64,000 nt of DNA, taken from assembly GCF_006539985.1 (NCBI RefSeq), contig NZ_BJOB01000009.1, positions 28,117 through 92,116 on the forward strand, given 5' to 3'. The first letter of the stretch is position 1, and the number at the start of each line of letters is the position of its first letter. This DNA is from Kurthia gibsonii (GTDB lineage: Bacteria; Bacillota; Bacilli; Bacillales_A; Planococcaceae). Both the position numbers and the translations under genes were made by a program. This document shows positions 1-10,264 of the stretch, piece after piece. The notes under the pieces are model-generated. The model had not been told where the DNA came from, did not search any database, and worked only from the letters and a program-made list of their open reading frames with translations.

Positions 1-1
1 A

Positions 2-1075
2 CTTGCGATGGAAGATGTCGACGAGTTACGTGAACGACTTCATGAGCAGGCAATGGTCTGTCTAACAGAAGAAGACTTGATTCCGATTTTAGAAATTGAT
101 GTTCCTGTCGATGTGTCAGAAATTGATGTTTCAGCGATTGAGGCAGTTCGCACACTTGCTCCGTATGGTGTTGGATTTACAAAACCAATGTACGGTATTC
201 CGAAAACGTCGATCCAATCCATGCGTAAAATTGGAGCGAACGAAGACCATGTGAAGATGGAGCTTGGCGATGGTAAACATACATTGGATGCAATCGGTTT
301 TCATAAAGGGTATTTAGCAGATGAATTAACAAAAGGAATCGACTTATCATTTGCGGGCGATTTACAAATTAATGAGTGGAATAATCATAAAAAAGCACAG
401 TTATTAATTTCAGATGTACACACCGATGATTGGCAACTATTTGACTTGCGTGGCGGTAATAAAATTTCAAAATGGCTTCAAAAAATGCCGATTGAAGAAA
501 CGACATTTATCGCGTTCAAGCGTGAAACAGTCGACTATTTTACAACACTTATTCCAAAAGAAATTGCGCTTTATGACGAGGAAAAAGAATTATCTACGTA
601 CACGTCATATATTGTCTTTTTAGATTTACCAAAGCATGAACAACAAGTGAAGCATATTTTACAAACGGTTCAACCGATGCGTGTGTATGCGCATTTTCAT
701 GTAGCGAATTCACACCTATTTGAAGGGATGCCAACACGTGAACAATTCATCTGGTACTATAGTTTTTTGAAAAAACGTCGTGAATTTCATTTACGTCAAC
801 ATCTAAATGATTTAGCCAAACATAAAGGTTGGAGTCGTGCGATGTTGATTTTCATGACACAGGTGTTTTTTGAGCTGAAATTTGTTACAATAGAGAATGG
901 ACTTGCGAAAATTATAGATAATCCAGATAAGCGTGCAATCGAGTCTGCAACGATCTATAAGGAACGCAAGGAACAAGTAGCTTTAGAACAAAAACTCTTG
1001 TACGCCCAATATATGGATTTAAGAGATTGGTTAGACTTGTGTAGACAAGAACAATCAGTTTCTGAGGAGGAATAA
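2..1075 (+). CDS. recJ: Single-stranded-DNA-specific exonuclease RecJ, C-terminal part (5' truncated by window)
   Basis: The frame is already open at the left edge, so the start lies outside the window; 357 residues are visible. RecJ is a cytoplasmic 5'-to-3' ssDNA exonuclease used in recombination and base-excision repair. The visible part would be the end of the DHHA1 region, an OB-like domain (around the APYGVGF segment, typical of RecJ) and the Firmicutes C-terminal domain. The catalytic DHH residues are upstream of the window. The call rests on the APYG motif and on the position directly before apt and relA, as in other Bacillales. The stop is followed after 7 bp by apt, and the apt ribosome binding site lies inside the recJ 3' end, so the two are probably co-transcribed. 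Confidence 0.85.
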   Translation, partial: LAMEDVDELRERLHEQAMVCLTEEDLIPILEIDVPVDVSEIDVSAIEAVRTLAPYGVGFTKPMYGIPKTSIQSMRKIGANEDHVKMELGDGKHTLDAIGFHKGYLADELTKGIDLSFAGDLQINEWNNHKKAQLLISDVHTDDWQLFDLRGGNKISKWLQKMPIEETTFIAFKRETVDYFTTLIPKEIALYDEEKELSTYTSYIVFLDLPKHEQQVKHILQTVQPMRVYAHFHVANSHLFEGMPTREQFIWYYSFLKKRREFHLRQHLNDLAKHKGWSRAMLIFMTQVFFELKFVTIENGLAKIIDNPDKRAIESATIYKERKEQVALEQKLLYAQYMDLRDWLDLCRQEQSVSEEE

Positions 1076-1082
1076 GGAAACC

Positions 1083-1595
1083 ATGGATTTAAAAAAATAC
1101 GTAACAGTTGTTGAAAACTGGCCAAAAGAAGGCATTTCATTCAAAGATATTACAACAATTATGGATAATGGCCCAGCTTACAAATATGCGACAGACCAAA
1201 TTGTTGATTATGCGAAAAAAATGGGTGCTGAACTAATCGTAGGCCCTGAAGCGCGCGGTTTCATTACAGGTTGCCCGGTTGCCTATGCTTTAGAAATTGG
1301 CTTTGCTCCTGTTCGTAAACCAGGTAAGTTGCCACGTGAAGTGATTTCACAAGAGTATGACTTGGAATATGGTACAAATACATTAACAATGCATAGTGAT
1401 GCTGTAAAACCAGGTCAAAAAGTATTAATCGTTGACGATTTACTTGCGACAGGCGGTACAGTAGAGGCTTCAATCAAACTAATTGAACAATTAGGTGGCG
1501 AAGTTGTCGGTTGTGCATTCTTAATCGAATTAACAGAATTAAAAGGACGCGAAAAAATCACAGGATATGACATTTTTTCTCTTATGGAATACTAA
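1083..1595 (+). CDS. apt: Adenine phosphoribosyltransferase
   Basis: Converts adenine and PRPP to AMP in purine salvage (cytoplasmic). The 170-residue length is normal for the family. The PRPP-binding motif [13 protein letters not shown] is intact at about residues 119-131, and the GPEARGF segment at about 57 is typical of Apt. ATG follows a good ribosome binding site (GGAGGA at about 1065) inside recJ. Apt next to relA is the standard Bacillales arrangement. A strong terminator follows, separating recJ-apt from relA. Confidence 0.97.
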   Translation: MDLKKYVTVVENWPKEGISFKDITTIMDNGPAYKYATDQIVDYAKKMGAELIVGPEARGFITGCPVAYALEIGFAPVRKPGKLPREVISQEYDLEYGTNTLTMHSDAVKPGQKVLIVDDLLATGGTVEASIKLIEQLGGEVVGCAFLIELTELKGREKITGYDIFSLMEY

Positions 1596-1617
1596 TATTT
1601 ACGTCTTTTAAAAAAAT

Positions 1618-1654
1618 CCGTTCAAAGAGTTTCGACTTTTTGAACGGGTTTTTC
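1618..1654 (+). terminator. Rho-independent terminator after apt
   Basis: Perfect 9-bp stem CCGTTCAAA (1618-1626) / TTTGAACGG (1639-1647) followed by a G and a T-run (1649-1653). Confidence 0.85.
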
Positions 1655-1694
1655 ACTATTCGGTGAAGGAGCAAGGAAATTCATGTACTTAACC

Positions 1695-1722
1695 TTTACA
1701 AGATAGGTAGTTATTTTATACA
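1695..1722 (+). promoter_or_regulatory. Putative sigma-A promoter for relA
   Basis: TTTACA (1695-1700) and TATACA (1717-1722) with a 16-bp spacer, about 50 bp upstream of relA and downstream of the apt terminator. Read from consensus only. Confidence 0.45.
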
Positions 1723-1772
1723 ATTATTCTTATATCTTAATCGGTAAATTTATGAAATAGGGTGAGCTGAAC

Positions 1773-3968
1773 ATGGCGAAAGATCGAGTGATGACAGTGG
1801 AAGAGGTTTTTGAAACGCTTACCTCTTATATGAACGAAGAACATGTGGCATTTGTAAAAAGAGCATATGATTTAGCGGAGGAAGCACATAGAGAGCAATT
1901 CCGCAGTTCAGGAGAGCCGTATATTCTTCATCCTATACAAGTTGCAGGTATATTAGCAGAGCTTCAAATGGATCCTGAAACTGTCTCGGCTGGTTTTTTA
2001 CATGATGTTGTAGAAGATACGAATTATACGCGAGAAGATTTAGTGGAGCATTTTGGTGAAGAAGTAGCGATGTTAGTGGACGGTGTAACAAAGCTAGGGA
2101 AAATTAAATATAAATCAAAAAAAGAACAGCAAGCAGAGAACCATCGCAAAATGTTTGTAGCGATGGCGCAAGATATTCGTGTCATCTTAATTAAATTAGC
2201 TGACCGTTTGCACAATATGCGTACGTTGAAACATCTACCGATTGAAAAGCAGCGCCGCATTTCAAAAGAAACACTTGAAATTTTTGCACCGCTTGCACAT
2301 CGTTTAGGGATTTCGACAATTAAGTGGGAGCTAGAAGATACAGCGCTTCGCTATTTGAACCCACAGCAATATTATCGTATTGTGAATTTAATGAAGCGTA
2401 AACGTGTTGAACGTGAACAATACTTAAATTCAGTAATGGAAGAAATTGGCGATCAATTAGATGATATTCGTATTGAAGCGGAACTTTCAGGTCGACCAAA
2501 GCATATCTATAGCATTTATCGCAAAATGGAGATGCAAAATAAGCAGTTTAACGAAATTTATGATTTATTAGCTGTTCGTATTATTGTAGAGAGTATTAAA
2601 GATTGTTATGCAGCACTTGGGATTGTGCATACATTATGGAAGCCGATGCCAGGACGTTTTAAAGATTATATTGCGATGCCAAAACAAAATCTATACCAAT
2701 CATTACATACGACAGTGATTGGCCCATATGGCGATCCACTTGAAATCCAAATTCGTACGGTTGAGATGCACAATATCGCTGAATACGGGGTAGCAGCGCA
2801 CTGGGCTTATAAAGAAGGAAAAAGTGTACAGCCGGAACAACAAAATATTGATAGTAAATTATCATGGTTCCGTGAGATTTTAGAATTCCAAAATGAATCA
2901 TCGGATGCGGAAGAATTCATGGAATCATTAAAATTTGATTTATTCTCTGACATGGTCTATGTATTCTCACCCAAAGGCGATGTATTAGAATTACCAGCCG
3001 GCTCTGTACCAATTGACTTTGCGTATCGTGTCCATTCTGAAATCGGTAACAAGACGATTGGTGCGAAAGTAAATGGTAAGATGGTACCTTTAGATACGCC
3101 ACTACACACAGGTGATATCGTCGAAATCATGACGTCAAAACAGTCGTTCGGCCCATCGCATGATTGGTTGAAAATTGCCCAATCTTCACAAGCAAAACAT
3201 AAAATTAAGCAGTTCTTTAAAAAGCAGTCGCGTGAAGACCATGCAGAAAAAGGACAGCGCCTAATTGAAGAAGAGATTAAAGCACAAGGCTTCGATCCAA
3301 AAGAGGTACTAACGTCAGAAAACTTCAAACGTGTTTGTGAAAAATTGAACTATGCGACAGAAGAAGACTTAATTGCAGCAGTTGGCTTTAATGGTATGAC
3401 AGCACAACAAGTTGTTAATCGCCTAGCAGAAAAAATCCGTAAACAGCGTGACCATGAAGAACAGATGGAAAAAATCACGAAAGAGATGAACACGCCAAAA
3501 GATACGAAGCCAACTGAAACGGGTGTTGTTGTCAAAGGTTTGGATAATCTATTAATTCGTCTATCGCGTTGTTGTCGTCCCGTACCAGGTGATGAAATCG
3601 TTGGTTTTATTACAAAAGGACGTGGCGTATCGGTTCACCGAGCAGACTGTCCAAATGTTGCGACAGCAGATGAACAGGACCGCTTAATTGAAGTAGAGTG
3701 GAGTCAGGCATTACAACAAGACTCTAAATTATATTCGGTGGATATTGAAGTAACAGGTTACGACCGTCCAGGCTTTATTGCTGAAGTAATGGCAGTTGTA
3801 TCTGAAACAAAAACATCCATTCTTGCAGTGAATGCACGTGCAAATCGTGATAAGATGGCGACGATTCACTTAACGTTACAAATTCGTGATATTCATCATA
3901 TGTTAAAAGTAGTTGACCGAATTAAGTCGATTCAAGATATTTATTCGGTACAACGTGTGAATAATTAA
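1773..3968 (+). CDS. relA: Bifunctional (p)ppGpp synthetase/hydrolase, RelA/SpoT family
   Basis: Long RSH enzyme (731 residues) that makes (p)ppGpp from ATP and GTP/GDP on amino-acid starvation and hydrolyses it again. Domains in order: HD hydrolase (about 25-180, with the intact LHDVVEDT metal motif, so hydrolase activity is expected), synthetase (about 235-345, with [10 protein letters not shown] and [11 protein letters not shown]), TGS (about 390-450), a Cys-containing region (about 590-600, [10 protein letters not shown]) and ACT (about 656-728). Both catalytic halves look complete. ATG follows GGTGAGCT. dtd lies 18 bp downstream, as in many Bacillales, so the two likely share a transcript. 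Confidence 0.97.
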   Translation: MAKDRVMTVEEVFETLTSYMNEEHVAFVKRAYDLAEEAHREQFRSSGEPYILHPIQVAGILAELQMDPETVSAGFLHDVVEDTNYTREDLVEHFGEEVAMLVDGVTKLGKIKYKSKKEQQAENHRKMFVAMAQDIRVILIKLADRLHNMRTLKHLPIEKQRRISKETLEIFAPLAHRLGISTIKWELEDTALRYLNPQQYYRIVNLMKRKRVEREQYLNSVMEEIGDQLDDIRIEAELSGRPKHIYSIYRKMEMQNKQFNEIYDLLAVRIIVESIKDCYAALGIVHTLWKPMPGRFKDYIAMPKQNLYQSLHTTVIGPYGDPLEIQIRTVEMHNIAEYGVAAHWAYKEGKSVQPEQQNIDSKLSWFREILEFQNESSDAEEFMESLKFDLFSDMVYVFSPKGDVLELPAGSVPIDFAYRVHSEIGNKTIGAKVNGKMVPLDTPLHTGDIVEIMTSKQSFGPSHDWLKIAQSSQAKHKIKQFFKKQSREDHAEKGQRLIEEEIKAQGFDPKEVLTSENFKRVCEKLNYATEEDLIAAVGFNGMTAQQVVNRLAEKIRKQRDHEEQMEKITKEMNTPKDTKPTETGVVVKGLDNLLIRLSRCCRPVPGDEIVGFITKGRGVSVHRADCPNVATADEQDRLIEVEWSQALQQDSKLYSVDIEVTGYDRPGFIAEVMAVVSETKTSILAVNARANRDKMATIHLTLQIRDIHHMLKVVDRIKSIQDIYSVQRVNN

Positions 3969-3986
3969 GTAGGGAGCTGTTAACAG

Positions 3987-4424
3987 TTGAAGGTTGTATT
4001 ACAAAAAGCAAAACAAGCTTCAGTGACAGTAGATGGTCAAATTGTTGGACAGATTAATCGTGGATACGTATTACTTGTTGGTATTACAGCAAGTGATACA
4101 AAAGAACAAGTAGAGGCATTGGCGAATAAAATTGTGAAATTACGCATCTGGGAAGATGAAGAGGAGAAGATGAATCGTTCCATTGTTGATGAACAAGGTG
4201 CGATTCTATCTATTTCACAGTTCACGCTCTATGCCAACACGAAAAAGGGGAATCGTCCGAGCTTTACAGAAGCTGCACGCCCAGAAATTGCAGAACCTCT
4301 ATGGCAAGAATTCAACGATACGCTTCGCCGCTTAGGTATGCATGTTGAAACAGGTATTTTTGGAGCGATGATGGATGTTCAATTAACGAATATTGGACCA
4401 ACAACGATTCTGCTAGAAGCATAA
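3987..4424 (+). CDS. dtd: D-aminoacyl-tRNA deacylase
   Basis: Removes D-amino acids mischarged on tRNA. The 145-residue length is normal. The family motifs SQFTLYA (about 79-85) and [10 protein letters not shown] near the C-terminus (the GP element) are present. The start is TTG: the family N-terminus M-KVVLQ begins exactly there, and GGGAGCTG lies upstream at 3972-3979. Follows relA by 18 bp; a bidirectional terminator follows. Confidence 0.95.
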   Translation: MKVVLQKAKQASVTVDGQIVGQINRGYVLLVGITASDTKEQVEALANKIVKLRIWEDEEEKMNRSIVDEQGAILSISQFTLYANTKKGNRPSFTEAARPEIAEPLWQEFNDTLRRLGMHVETGIFGAMMDVQLTNIGPTTILLEA

Positions 4425-4428
4425 TAAA

Positions 4429-4464
4429 AACGAGGTTTGAGCATATGCCCAAGCCTCGTTTTTT
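4429..4464. terminator. Bidirectional terminator between dtd and the amidase gene
   Basis: Stem AACGAGG (4429-4435) / CCTCGTT (4454-4460), extended by further pairs, with a T-run on the plus strand (4459-4464) and A-rich sequence on the other side. It can serve dtd (+) and the convergent amidase gene (-). Confidence 0.8.
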
Positions 4465-4475
4465 CATACATATTA

Positions 4476-6074
4476 TTATTCACCGAAGTAGTATTCTAAT
4501 ACGCCGTTTGCAATACCTTCTGCAATCGTTGCACGGTATTTATCTGTGTTCATACGTGTTAATTCAGTTTTATTAGAGATAAAACCAAGTTCTACTAATG
4601 TAGCAAATACTGTATTTTCACGTAATACCATAACATTTTGGAATTTTGGACCGCGGTCTTTAATACCATTATATTCTTCTTTAAGAGCTTCCATTACATT
4701 TTTATGAATTGTACTTGCGAATTCTTTTGAATCGGCTTTGTAATAAAGTGTTTCGATTCCTTCAGCAGCAGGTGTTGCAGAATTATAGTGTAAGCTGATA
4801 AATGCATTTGCACCATATTTTGCTGCTGCTTTTGCACGTAAACCTAAATCAGTCACTTTGTCAGAAGAAAGCGCACCTGTGCCTGTACGTGTCATAAACA
4901 CTGTACCGCCAAGTGATTCGATTTTAGCTTGTACTGCTTTTGCTGATTTTAATGTTAATTCAGCTTCTGTTACGCGTTTACCGTTTAAGTCTGTACCAAC
5001 AGCACCTGAATCGTTACCACCATGTCCAGCATCAATTACGAATTTTAGGCCTCTTAATGGTTGACTACTTGGATTACCCACTTGATCGATTTTATCTGTT
5101 AAAATACTTAAGTCTGTATTGGCAGATACCCAGCCGCGTTTATTGTTGCTGTATTCAATTTCAACCCAGTTATTATTTGATGTACGTAGTACTTTACCTG
5201 TGAAGCCAATGCCAATAGATGCTACTTTTGGAGCAGCAACATTTGGCATTTTACGTACATTTAATGAATTACCTTTCATAACAAGGTATGTCGTTTTTGT
5301 CACCTTCACTGAAGTGAAAGCGAAACTTGTTGTTGATTTAAAACCATAAGCTGTATGGGCATTAATCCAACCTGTTTTACCTTTGTACGTAACTTGAATC
5401 CAATTATTTTTGTTTTCTTTTAGGATCTTTACTTTTGCTTCAAAAGGAACGGTTACACCTAATGATTTGTAGTTTACGCCAGCACCAGAACGAAGTGATA
5501 AACCTGTTTGTTCTGTTACATAGAAGTATGTAGTTTTTGCAGGTGTAGAAGATGTAGATGTTTCAGATGATTTAATCGCAGTTAAATATTTAGAAGATAC
5601 ATAACCTGTCTTCGAACCATATTTAATTTTGAACCATGTACCGCTTGTTGCTTGCTTTGTTACGACTGCATTCTTTTTCAACGTGAATACGGTTTTATAA
5701 TTTGTTGAAGGACCAGAACGGGCATTCAAGCTTGCAGCATTCACCTTGTATTGTGTTGATGTTGCAGAACTTACTGTTACTTTTTTTACTGCCGTTAAGT
5801 ACTTAGAAGAAACATAGCCAGTCTTTGAACCTGATTTGATTTTAAACCAAGAACCCTTTGTTGCTTGTTTCGTTACGACGGTGTTTTTCTTCAACGTGAA
5901 AACGACTTTGTAATTCGTTGAAGGGCCCGAACGAACATTTAAACTGGACGTGTTAACCTTGTACTGTGTCGTTGTTGCGGCAGAACTTGTTGCTGGTAAC
6001 GCGGTTAAAATTGTTGCAATTAATAGCAACAGAGCGATACCTAATTTTTTACTTTTTTGAATAAAGTTGACCAT
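4476..6074 (-). CDS. yrvJ: Secreted N-acetylmuramoyl-L-alanine amidase with four SH3b repeats
   Basis: Cell-wall hydrolase that cuts the amide bond between MurNAc and the stem peptide. 532 residues: N-terminal signal peptide (basic residues, hydrophobic core about 11-29, Ala-rich cleavage zone about 30-34), four SH3b cell-wall-binding domains (about 36-97, 106-168, 182-245, 260-325) and a C-terminal Amidase_3 domain (about 344-530). The zinc ligands are visible in DAGHGG, a following TEAEL Glu and ISLHYN; VELGFISN carries the catalytic Glu. The first two SH3b units are near-identical, which suggests a recent duplication. ATG is preceded by AGGAGGAG on the minus strand. It matches YrvJ by position between dtd and hisS. 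It faces away from hisS, so it has its own promoter. Confidence 0.92.
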   Translation of the reverse strand: MVNFIQKSKKLGIALLLLIATILTALPATSSAATTTQYKVNTSSLNVRSGPSTNYKVVFTLKKNTVVTKQATKGSWFKIKSGSKTGYVSSKYLTAVKKVTVSSATSTQYKVNAASLNARSGPSTNYKTVFTLKKNAVVTKQATSGTWFKIKYGSKTGYVSSKYLTAIKSSETSTSSTPAKTTYFYVTEQTGLSLRSGAGVNYKSLGVTVPFEAKVKILKENKNNWIQVTYKGKTGWINAHTAYGFKSTTSFAFTSVKVTKTTYLVMKGNSLNVRKMPNVAAPKVASIGIGFTGKVLRTSNNNWVEIEYSNNKRGWVSANTDLSILTDKIDQVGNPSSQPLRGLKFVIDAGHGGNDSGAVGTDLNGKRVTEAELTLKSAKAVQAKIESLGGTVFMTRTGTGALSSDKVTDLGLRAKAAAKYGANAFISLHYNSATPAAEGIETLYYKADSKEFASTIHKNVMEALKEEYNGIKDRGPKFQNVMVLRENTVFATLVELGFISNKTELTRMNTDKYRATIAEGIANGVLEYYFGE

Positions 6075-6267
6075 AATTCTCCTCCTTTCTTACATTGTAT
6101 ATGCTTTAGGTACTAAAAAGCTATAATAACTTTAAAAAAATGTATTTTTAATAATATTTTTTATGTATATATTCAAAATTAGGTAAATAGCTTCACTTTA
6201 TTGCTCTTTTTATTTAGGGAATTGGAGATTGGTCAGATAAGTCAGTTTATATTTACGTAAATAGATG

Positions 6268-6296
6268 TTGACAGAAGGTAGGGAAAACTCTATCAT
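6268..6296 (+). promoter_or_regulatory. Sigma-A promoter for the hisS-aspS T-box transcript
   Basis: Consensus TTGACA (6268-6273), 17-bp spacer, TATCAT (6291-6296), just upstream of the T-box leader. Confidence 0.75.
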
Positions 6297-6302
6297 ATTA
6301 GT

Positions 6303-6590
6303 TAATCTGAAATGAATTATATATCACCTATGACCGAGCAAGTAGTCAACTCTATAGACTGTTTTAGAGAGAAAAAGACGTGGCTGAAATCTTTTTCAAT
6401 AGTACGAGTAGATGAATAACACTCGAGAGGTTTCTTTTCGAAATGAGCAATCATAGTAGGGGAGAACGGAGTCGGCCGTTATCCGAATTTGAGAGGATTT
6501 ATATGAGTTTGTATAAATCAACTAGGGTGGAACCGCGGAAGCTTATACAGCTCTCGTCCCTTGCGTAATGCAAGAGGCGAGAGCTTTTTA
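6303..6590 (+). promoter_or_regulatory. T-box riboswitch leader of hisS-aspS
   Basis: Class: tRNA-sensing T-box. The conserved T-box sequence AGGGTGGAACCGCGG lies at 6524-6538. A terminator follows, with stem GCTCTCG (6550-6556) / CGAGAGC (6578-6584) and a T-run. A distal stem-I hairpin (AAAAAGA...TCTTTTT around 6372-6396) is upstream. Uncharged cognate tRNA should stabilise the antiterminator and let transcription reach hisS. The specifier region is GATGAATAACACTCGAGAG (from 6411). By alignment to the alaS T-box in this window the codon would be AAC (6418-6420), while CAC (6420-6422) would be the simple His codon. Which one is used cannot be settled by eye. Confidence 0.9.
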
Positions 6591-6639
6591 TATTGCGCAC
6601 AATCATTCAGGCAAAATGAAGTGAAAGGAGTTAAATCGT

Positions 6640-7911
6640 ATGAGTTTTAAAGTACCAAGAGGAACACAAGATATACTTCCAGGTGAAGTGGAAAAATGGC
6701 AAAAAGTAGAAGGTGTTATGCGTCATTTAACAAATGTCTATCGTTATCCAGAAATTCGTACACCGATGTTTGAATCAACAGAATTATTCCAACGTGGTGT
6801 GGGTGATTCAACAGATATCGTGCAAAAAGAAATGTACACATTCGAAGATCGTGGTGGTCGTTCAATGACGTTACGTCCTGAAGGAACTGCATCGATTTCA
6901 CGTGCATATGTGGAACACAAGATGTTTGGTAATCCTGACCAACCTGTTAAAGTATCTTATTTAGGACCAATGTTCCGTTATGAACGTTCACAAAAGGGTC
7001 GTTATCGTCAGTTCGTTCAATTTGGTGTAGAGGCGATTGGCTCAAAAGACCCGGCAATTGATGCGGAAGTTATCGAATTAGCGATGCGTGTCTATCAAGA
7101 ATCGGGATTAAAGCATTTAAAATTAGTCATTAATTCACTTGGAGATCAAGAAGTACGTCAAGCGCATCGCCAAGCATTAATTGATCACTTTGCACCACAT
7201 ATTGGAGAATTCTGTTCAGATTGTCAAAAACGTTTAGAGCAAAATCCACTACGCATTTTAGACTGTAAAGTAGATGCAGGGAATCCACTAACTGCTTCAG
7301 CTCCTAAACTAACAGATTATTTAAATGAAGAATCTGCCACATATTTTGAACAAGTGAAAATGTACTTAGATGCACTTGGTATTGACTATGTTGTTGATCC
7401 AAATTTAGTGCGCGGATTAGATTATTATAATCACACAACATTTGAAATTATGAGTACAGCAGAAGGCTTCGGTGCGATTACAACACTTTGTGGTGGTGGT
7501 CGTTACAACGGTTTAGTTGAGGAAATTGGTGGACCTGAATCACCAGGTATCGGTTTTGCGATGAGTATTGAACGTTTATTACTTGCTTTAGAAGCCGAGA
7601 ACGTAACGCTTGATATAGAAGACGCACTTGATTTATATATTGTAACAATGGACGATGCAGCGAAACTAAAAGCAGTTGAATTTGCAAGTTCATTCCGCGC
7701 GCGTGGTATTTCAGCAGATATCGACTATGCAGGTCGTAAGATGAAAGCACAAATGAAAGCAGCGAATCGTCTTGAAGCAAAATATGTGATGGTTTTAGGA
7801 AGTTCTGAATTAGAAGAACAAGCTGTCAACATTAAAAACATGGAAACAGGTGACCAAGAAAAAGTACCATTCCATGATGTTGTCAATTACTTATTAACAC
7901 ATAAACAATAA
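6640..7911 (+). CDS. hisS: Histidyl-tRNA synthetase
   Basis: Class II synthetase charging tRNA-His. 423 residues, normal for bacterial HisRS. Motif 1 region at the N-terminus ([12 protein letters not shown]), motif 2 ([18 protein letters not shown], about 107-124), the HisRS signatures [11 protein letters not shown] (about 258-268) and [11 protein letters not shown] (about 285-295), motif 3 ([11 protein letters not shown], about 303-313), and a C-terminal anticodon-binding domain. ATG follows AAAGGAG. Controlled by the T-box upstream. aspS follows with 15 bp between them, so it is an operon, as in B. subtilis. Confidence 0.98.
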   Translation: MSFKVPRGTQDILPGEVEKWQKVEGVMRHLTNVYRYPEIRTPMFESTELFQRGVGDSTDIVQKEMYTFEDRGGRSMTLRPEGTASISRAYVEHKMFGNPDQPVKVSYLGPMFRYERSQKGRYRQFVQFGVEAIGSKDPAIDAEVIELAMRVYQESGLKHLKLVINSLGDQEVRQAHRQALIDHFAPHIGEFCSDCQKRLEQNPLRILDCKVDAGNPLTASAPKLTDYLNEESATYFEQVKMYLDALGIDYVVDPNLVRGLDYYNHTTFEIMSTAEGFGAITTLCGGGRYNGLVEEIGGPESPGIGFAMSIERLLLALEAENVTLDIEDALDLYIVTMDDAAKLKAVEFASSFRARGISADIDYAGRKMKAQMKAANRLEAKYVMVLGSSELEEQAVNIKNMETGDQEKVPFHDVVNYLLTHKQ

Positions 7912-7926
7912 TTGGGGGATAAAATA

Positions 7927-9714
7927 ATGGCTACAAGAACACATGAATGTGGCGTACTACGTGCAGAAAACGTAGGCGAACGCGTTGTATTAAAAGGTTG
8001 GGTACAATATCGTCGTGACTTCGGTGGATTAATCTTCATCGACTTACGTGACCGTACAGGTTTAACACAGGTTGTATTCACACCAGAAAACTCACAAGAA
8101 GCACTAGAGCTTGCTGATTCATTCCGTAGTGAATATGTCATCGAAGTAGAAGGTGAAGTGCGCGCACGTACACCAGAAATGGTGAACCCGAACTTAGACA
8201 CTGGTGCGATTGAAGTATATGTTGACCGTGTAACATTAATCAACAAAGCAAAAACACCACCATTCCAAATCGAAGATCGTATTCAAGTAAATGAAGATTT
8301 ACGTTTAAAATACCGTTACTTAGATTTACGTCGTCCAGTGATGTATAACACATTCAAACTACGTTCAGACGTAACAAAAGTGGTACGTAACTTCTTACAA
8401 GACGAAGGTTTCCTAGAAGTTGAAACACCAATCTTAACAAAATCAACACCAGAAGGCGCGCGTGACTATCTTGTACCTTCACGTGTACATGATGGTGAGT
8501 TCTATGCTTTACCACAATCACCACAATTATTTAAGCAATTATTAATGGTGTCAGGTTTCGAGCGTTACTTCCAAATCGCACGCTGCTTCCGTGATGAAGA
8601 CTTACGTGCAGACCGTCAACCAGAATTCACGCAAATCGATATGGAGATGAGCTTCTTAGATCAAGAGCAAATCTTAGAAATCAATGAGCGTTTAATTCAA
8701 AAAGTAATGAAAGAAGTAAAAGGCATCGACATCCCACGTCCATTCCAACGTATGAAATACGATGAAGCAATGGCACGTTACGGTTCAGATAAGCCAGATG
8801 TTCGTTTTGGTTTAGAATTAATTGAGTTATCCGATGTTGTAGATGGTTGTGGTTTCAAAGTATTCGCACAAACTGTTGCAGATGGTAAACAAGTAAAAGG
8901 TTTAAATATCAAAGGTGCAAACGACAAATACTCTCGTAAAGACTTGGATGAATTAACAAAATTCGTTGGTCGTTACGGTGCAAAAGGTCTTGCATGGATT
9001 AAAGTGACAGAAACAGGTGTTGAAGGCTTAACAGGTCCAATCGGTAAGTTTTTCCAAGACGATTACGGCGTAAAATTAATGGAACGTATGGGTGCAGAAC
9101 CTGGCGATACATTAGTATTCGTAGCAGATAAGCCAGCAATCGTAGCTGATGCTCTAGGCGCACTTCGTAAAAAATTAGGTAAAGATTTAGAGTTAATCGA
9201 TGAGTCTAAATTTGCATTCCTATGGATTACAGATTGGCCATTACTTGAGTATGATGAAGAAGCAGGCCGCTACACAGCAGCACATCACCCATTCACTCGT
9301 CCATTCGATGAAGATTTAGAATTAATGGATACAGATCCAAGTAAAGTTCGCGCACAAGCATACGATATCGTATTAAATGGTTACGAGCTTGGCGGGGGTT
9401 CATTACGTATTTACGAAAAAGAATTACAAGAAAAAATGTTCAAATTACTTGGCTTCACAGAAGAACAAGCACAAGAACAATTCGGTTTCTTAATGGATGC
9501 CTTTGAATTCGGCGTACCGCCACATGGTGGTGTAGCATTCGGTCTTGACCGTTTCATCATGCTACTTGCAGGTCGCGATAACTTACGTGACACAATTGCA
9601 TTCCCTAAAACTGCATCAGCAAGCTGCTTATTAACAGATGCACCTTCTGATGTATCGACTGCACAATTAGATGAATTACACATTCGTGTTAAAACATTAG
9701 CAGACGAAGATTAA
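7927..9714 (+). CDS. aspS: Aspartyl-tRNA synthetase
   Basis: Class IIb synthetase charging tRNA-Asp. 595 residues: N-terminal OB anticodon domain (about 1-110), catalytic core with motif 2 ([20 protein letters not shown]) and motif 3 ([15 protein letters not shown]), and the bacterial GAD insertion in between. I chose ATG at 7927 over the in-frame TTG at 7912. The GGGGGA just after that TTG is the ribosome binding site, and the family N-terminus starts at MATRTHECG. Whether it also charges tRNA-Asn cannot be read from the sequence alone. Second gene of the T-box-controlled operon; a terminator follows. Confidence 0.98.
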   Translation: MATRTHECGVLRAENVGERVVLKGWVQYRRDFGGLIFIDLRDRTGLTQVVFTPENSQEALELADSFRSEYVIEVEGEVRARTPEMVNPNLDTGAIEVYVDRVTLINKAKTPPFQIEDRIQVNEDLRLKYRYLDLRRPVMYNTFKLRSDVTKVVRNFLQDEGFLEVETPILTKSTPEGARDYLVPSRVHDGEFYALPQSPQLFKQLLMVSGFERYFQIARCFRDEDLRADRQPEFTQIDMEMSFLDQEQILEINERLIQKVMKEVKGIDIPRPFQRMKYDEAMARYGSDKPDVRFGLELIELSDVVDGCGFKVFAQTVADGKQVKGLNIKGANDKYSRKDLDELTKFVGRYGAKGLAWIKVTETGVEGLTGPIGKFFQDDYGVKLMERMGAEPGDTLVFVADKPAIVADALGALRKKLGKDLELIDESKFAFLWITDWPLLEYDEEAGRYTAAHHPFTRPFDEDLELMDTDPSKVRAQAYDIVLNGYELGGGSLRIYEKELQEKMFKLLGFTEEQAQEQFGFLMDAFEFGVPPHGGVAFGLDRFIMLLAGRDNLRDTIAFPKTASASCLLTDAPSDVSTAQLDELHIRVKTLADED

Positions 9715-9726
9715 TTAATATATATA

Positions 9727-9764
9727 AAGAACTTTGGTATGAATTCATGCCAAAGTTCTTTTTT
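9727..9764 (+). terminator. Rho-independent terminator after aspS
   Basis: AAGAACTTTGG (9727-9737) / CCAAAGTTCTT (9750-9760), perfect 11-bp stem, T-run to 9764. Confidence 0.9.
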
Positions 9765-9952
9765 AAAATGTTAGACTGTTAACCACTTACTAAAGTATAT
9801 ACAATATTGTTTTAAAGACATAAAACAGAGAAATAAATAACTACAGTTGAAGTATGAATTTATTTTGAGTTTTTAAAAGGAATTATTTCCCTTTAGTACT
9901 TATAGTGATATAATAAAGGAATAAAATGGAACAGATAGAAGATGCTTATGAT

Positions 9953-9982
9953 TTGAAATATACAGATTGCTTATGTTATGTT
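9953..9982 (+). promoter_or_regulatory. Putative promoter for 6S RNA
   Basis: TTGAAA (9953-9958) and TATGTT (9977-9982), 18-bp spacer, placed 8-10 bp before the predicted RNA 5' end. Confidence 0.5.
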
Positions 9983-9989
9983 ATCTGTA

Positions 9990-10178
9990 ATACAAATCCT
10001 GATGTGTTCGTCACACATACATCAGTTTTAACCGAACACTAATGATAAGGGAGTTTTATATTCTTTAGGAAAAGGTATGTCTTTTCGGAGAACATGATTT
10101 TTCTAGAGTGCGAACACCCACCTGCGGAGAGCGGGTTCAAACGATGCATTAATGGACGGCACAATCGGGATTTGTATC
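9990..10178 (+). ncRNA. ssrS: 6S RNA (regulator of the sigma-A RNA polymerase holoenzyme)
   Basis: About 188 nt. The 5' segment TACAAATCCTGATGTG (from 9991) pairs with the 3' segment CACAATCGGGATTTGTA (to about 10176), forming the long closing stem. Inside are stretches I recognise from Bacillus 6S-1: ACCGAACACTA, ATATTCTTTAGGAAAAGGT, TTTTCGGAGAACATG and TGCGAACACCC. The position downstream of aspS is that of bsrA in B. subtilis. The RNA mimics an open promoter bubble and sequesters sigma-A RNA polymerase. Exact ends are estimated from the stem. Confidence 0.88.
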
Positions 10179-10195
10179 TAATGTTGACACATTTC

Positions 10196-10230
10196 AAAAC
10201 TCTGATTCCATATTGAATCAGAGTTTTTTT
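10196..10230 (+). terminator. Rho-independent terminator after 6S RNA
   Basis: Perfect 13-bp stem AAAACTCTGATTC (10196-10208) / GAATCAGAGTTTT (10215-10227), then T-run to 10230. It probably ends the 6S precursor. Confidence 0.85.
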
Positions 10231-10264
10231 ATTTATATTGAATAAATGGGAGGATGTGACTTAC

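Noticed and set aside
7912..7926. TTG at 7912 as the aspS start
   Set aside because: It would use the ribosome binding site as coding sequence; ATG at 7927 fits the family N-terminus.
9765..9950. TATAAT at about 9909 as a gene promoter
   Set aside because: No coding frame follows before the 6S RNA. It could be an upstream 6S promoter, but the -35 is poor.
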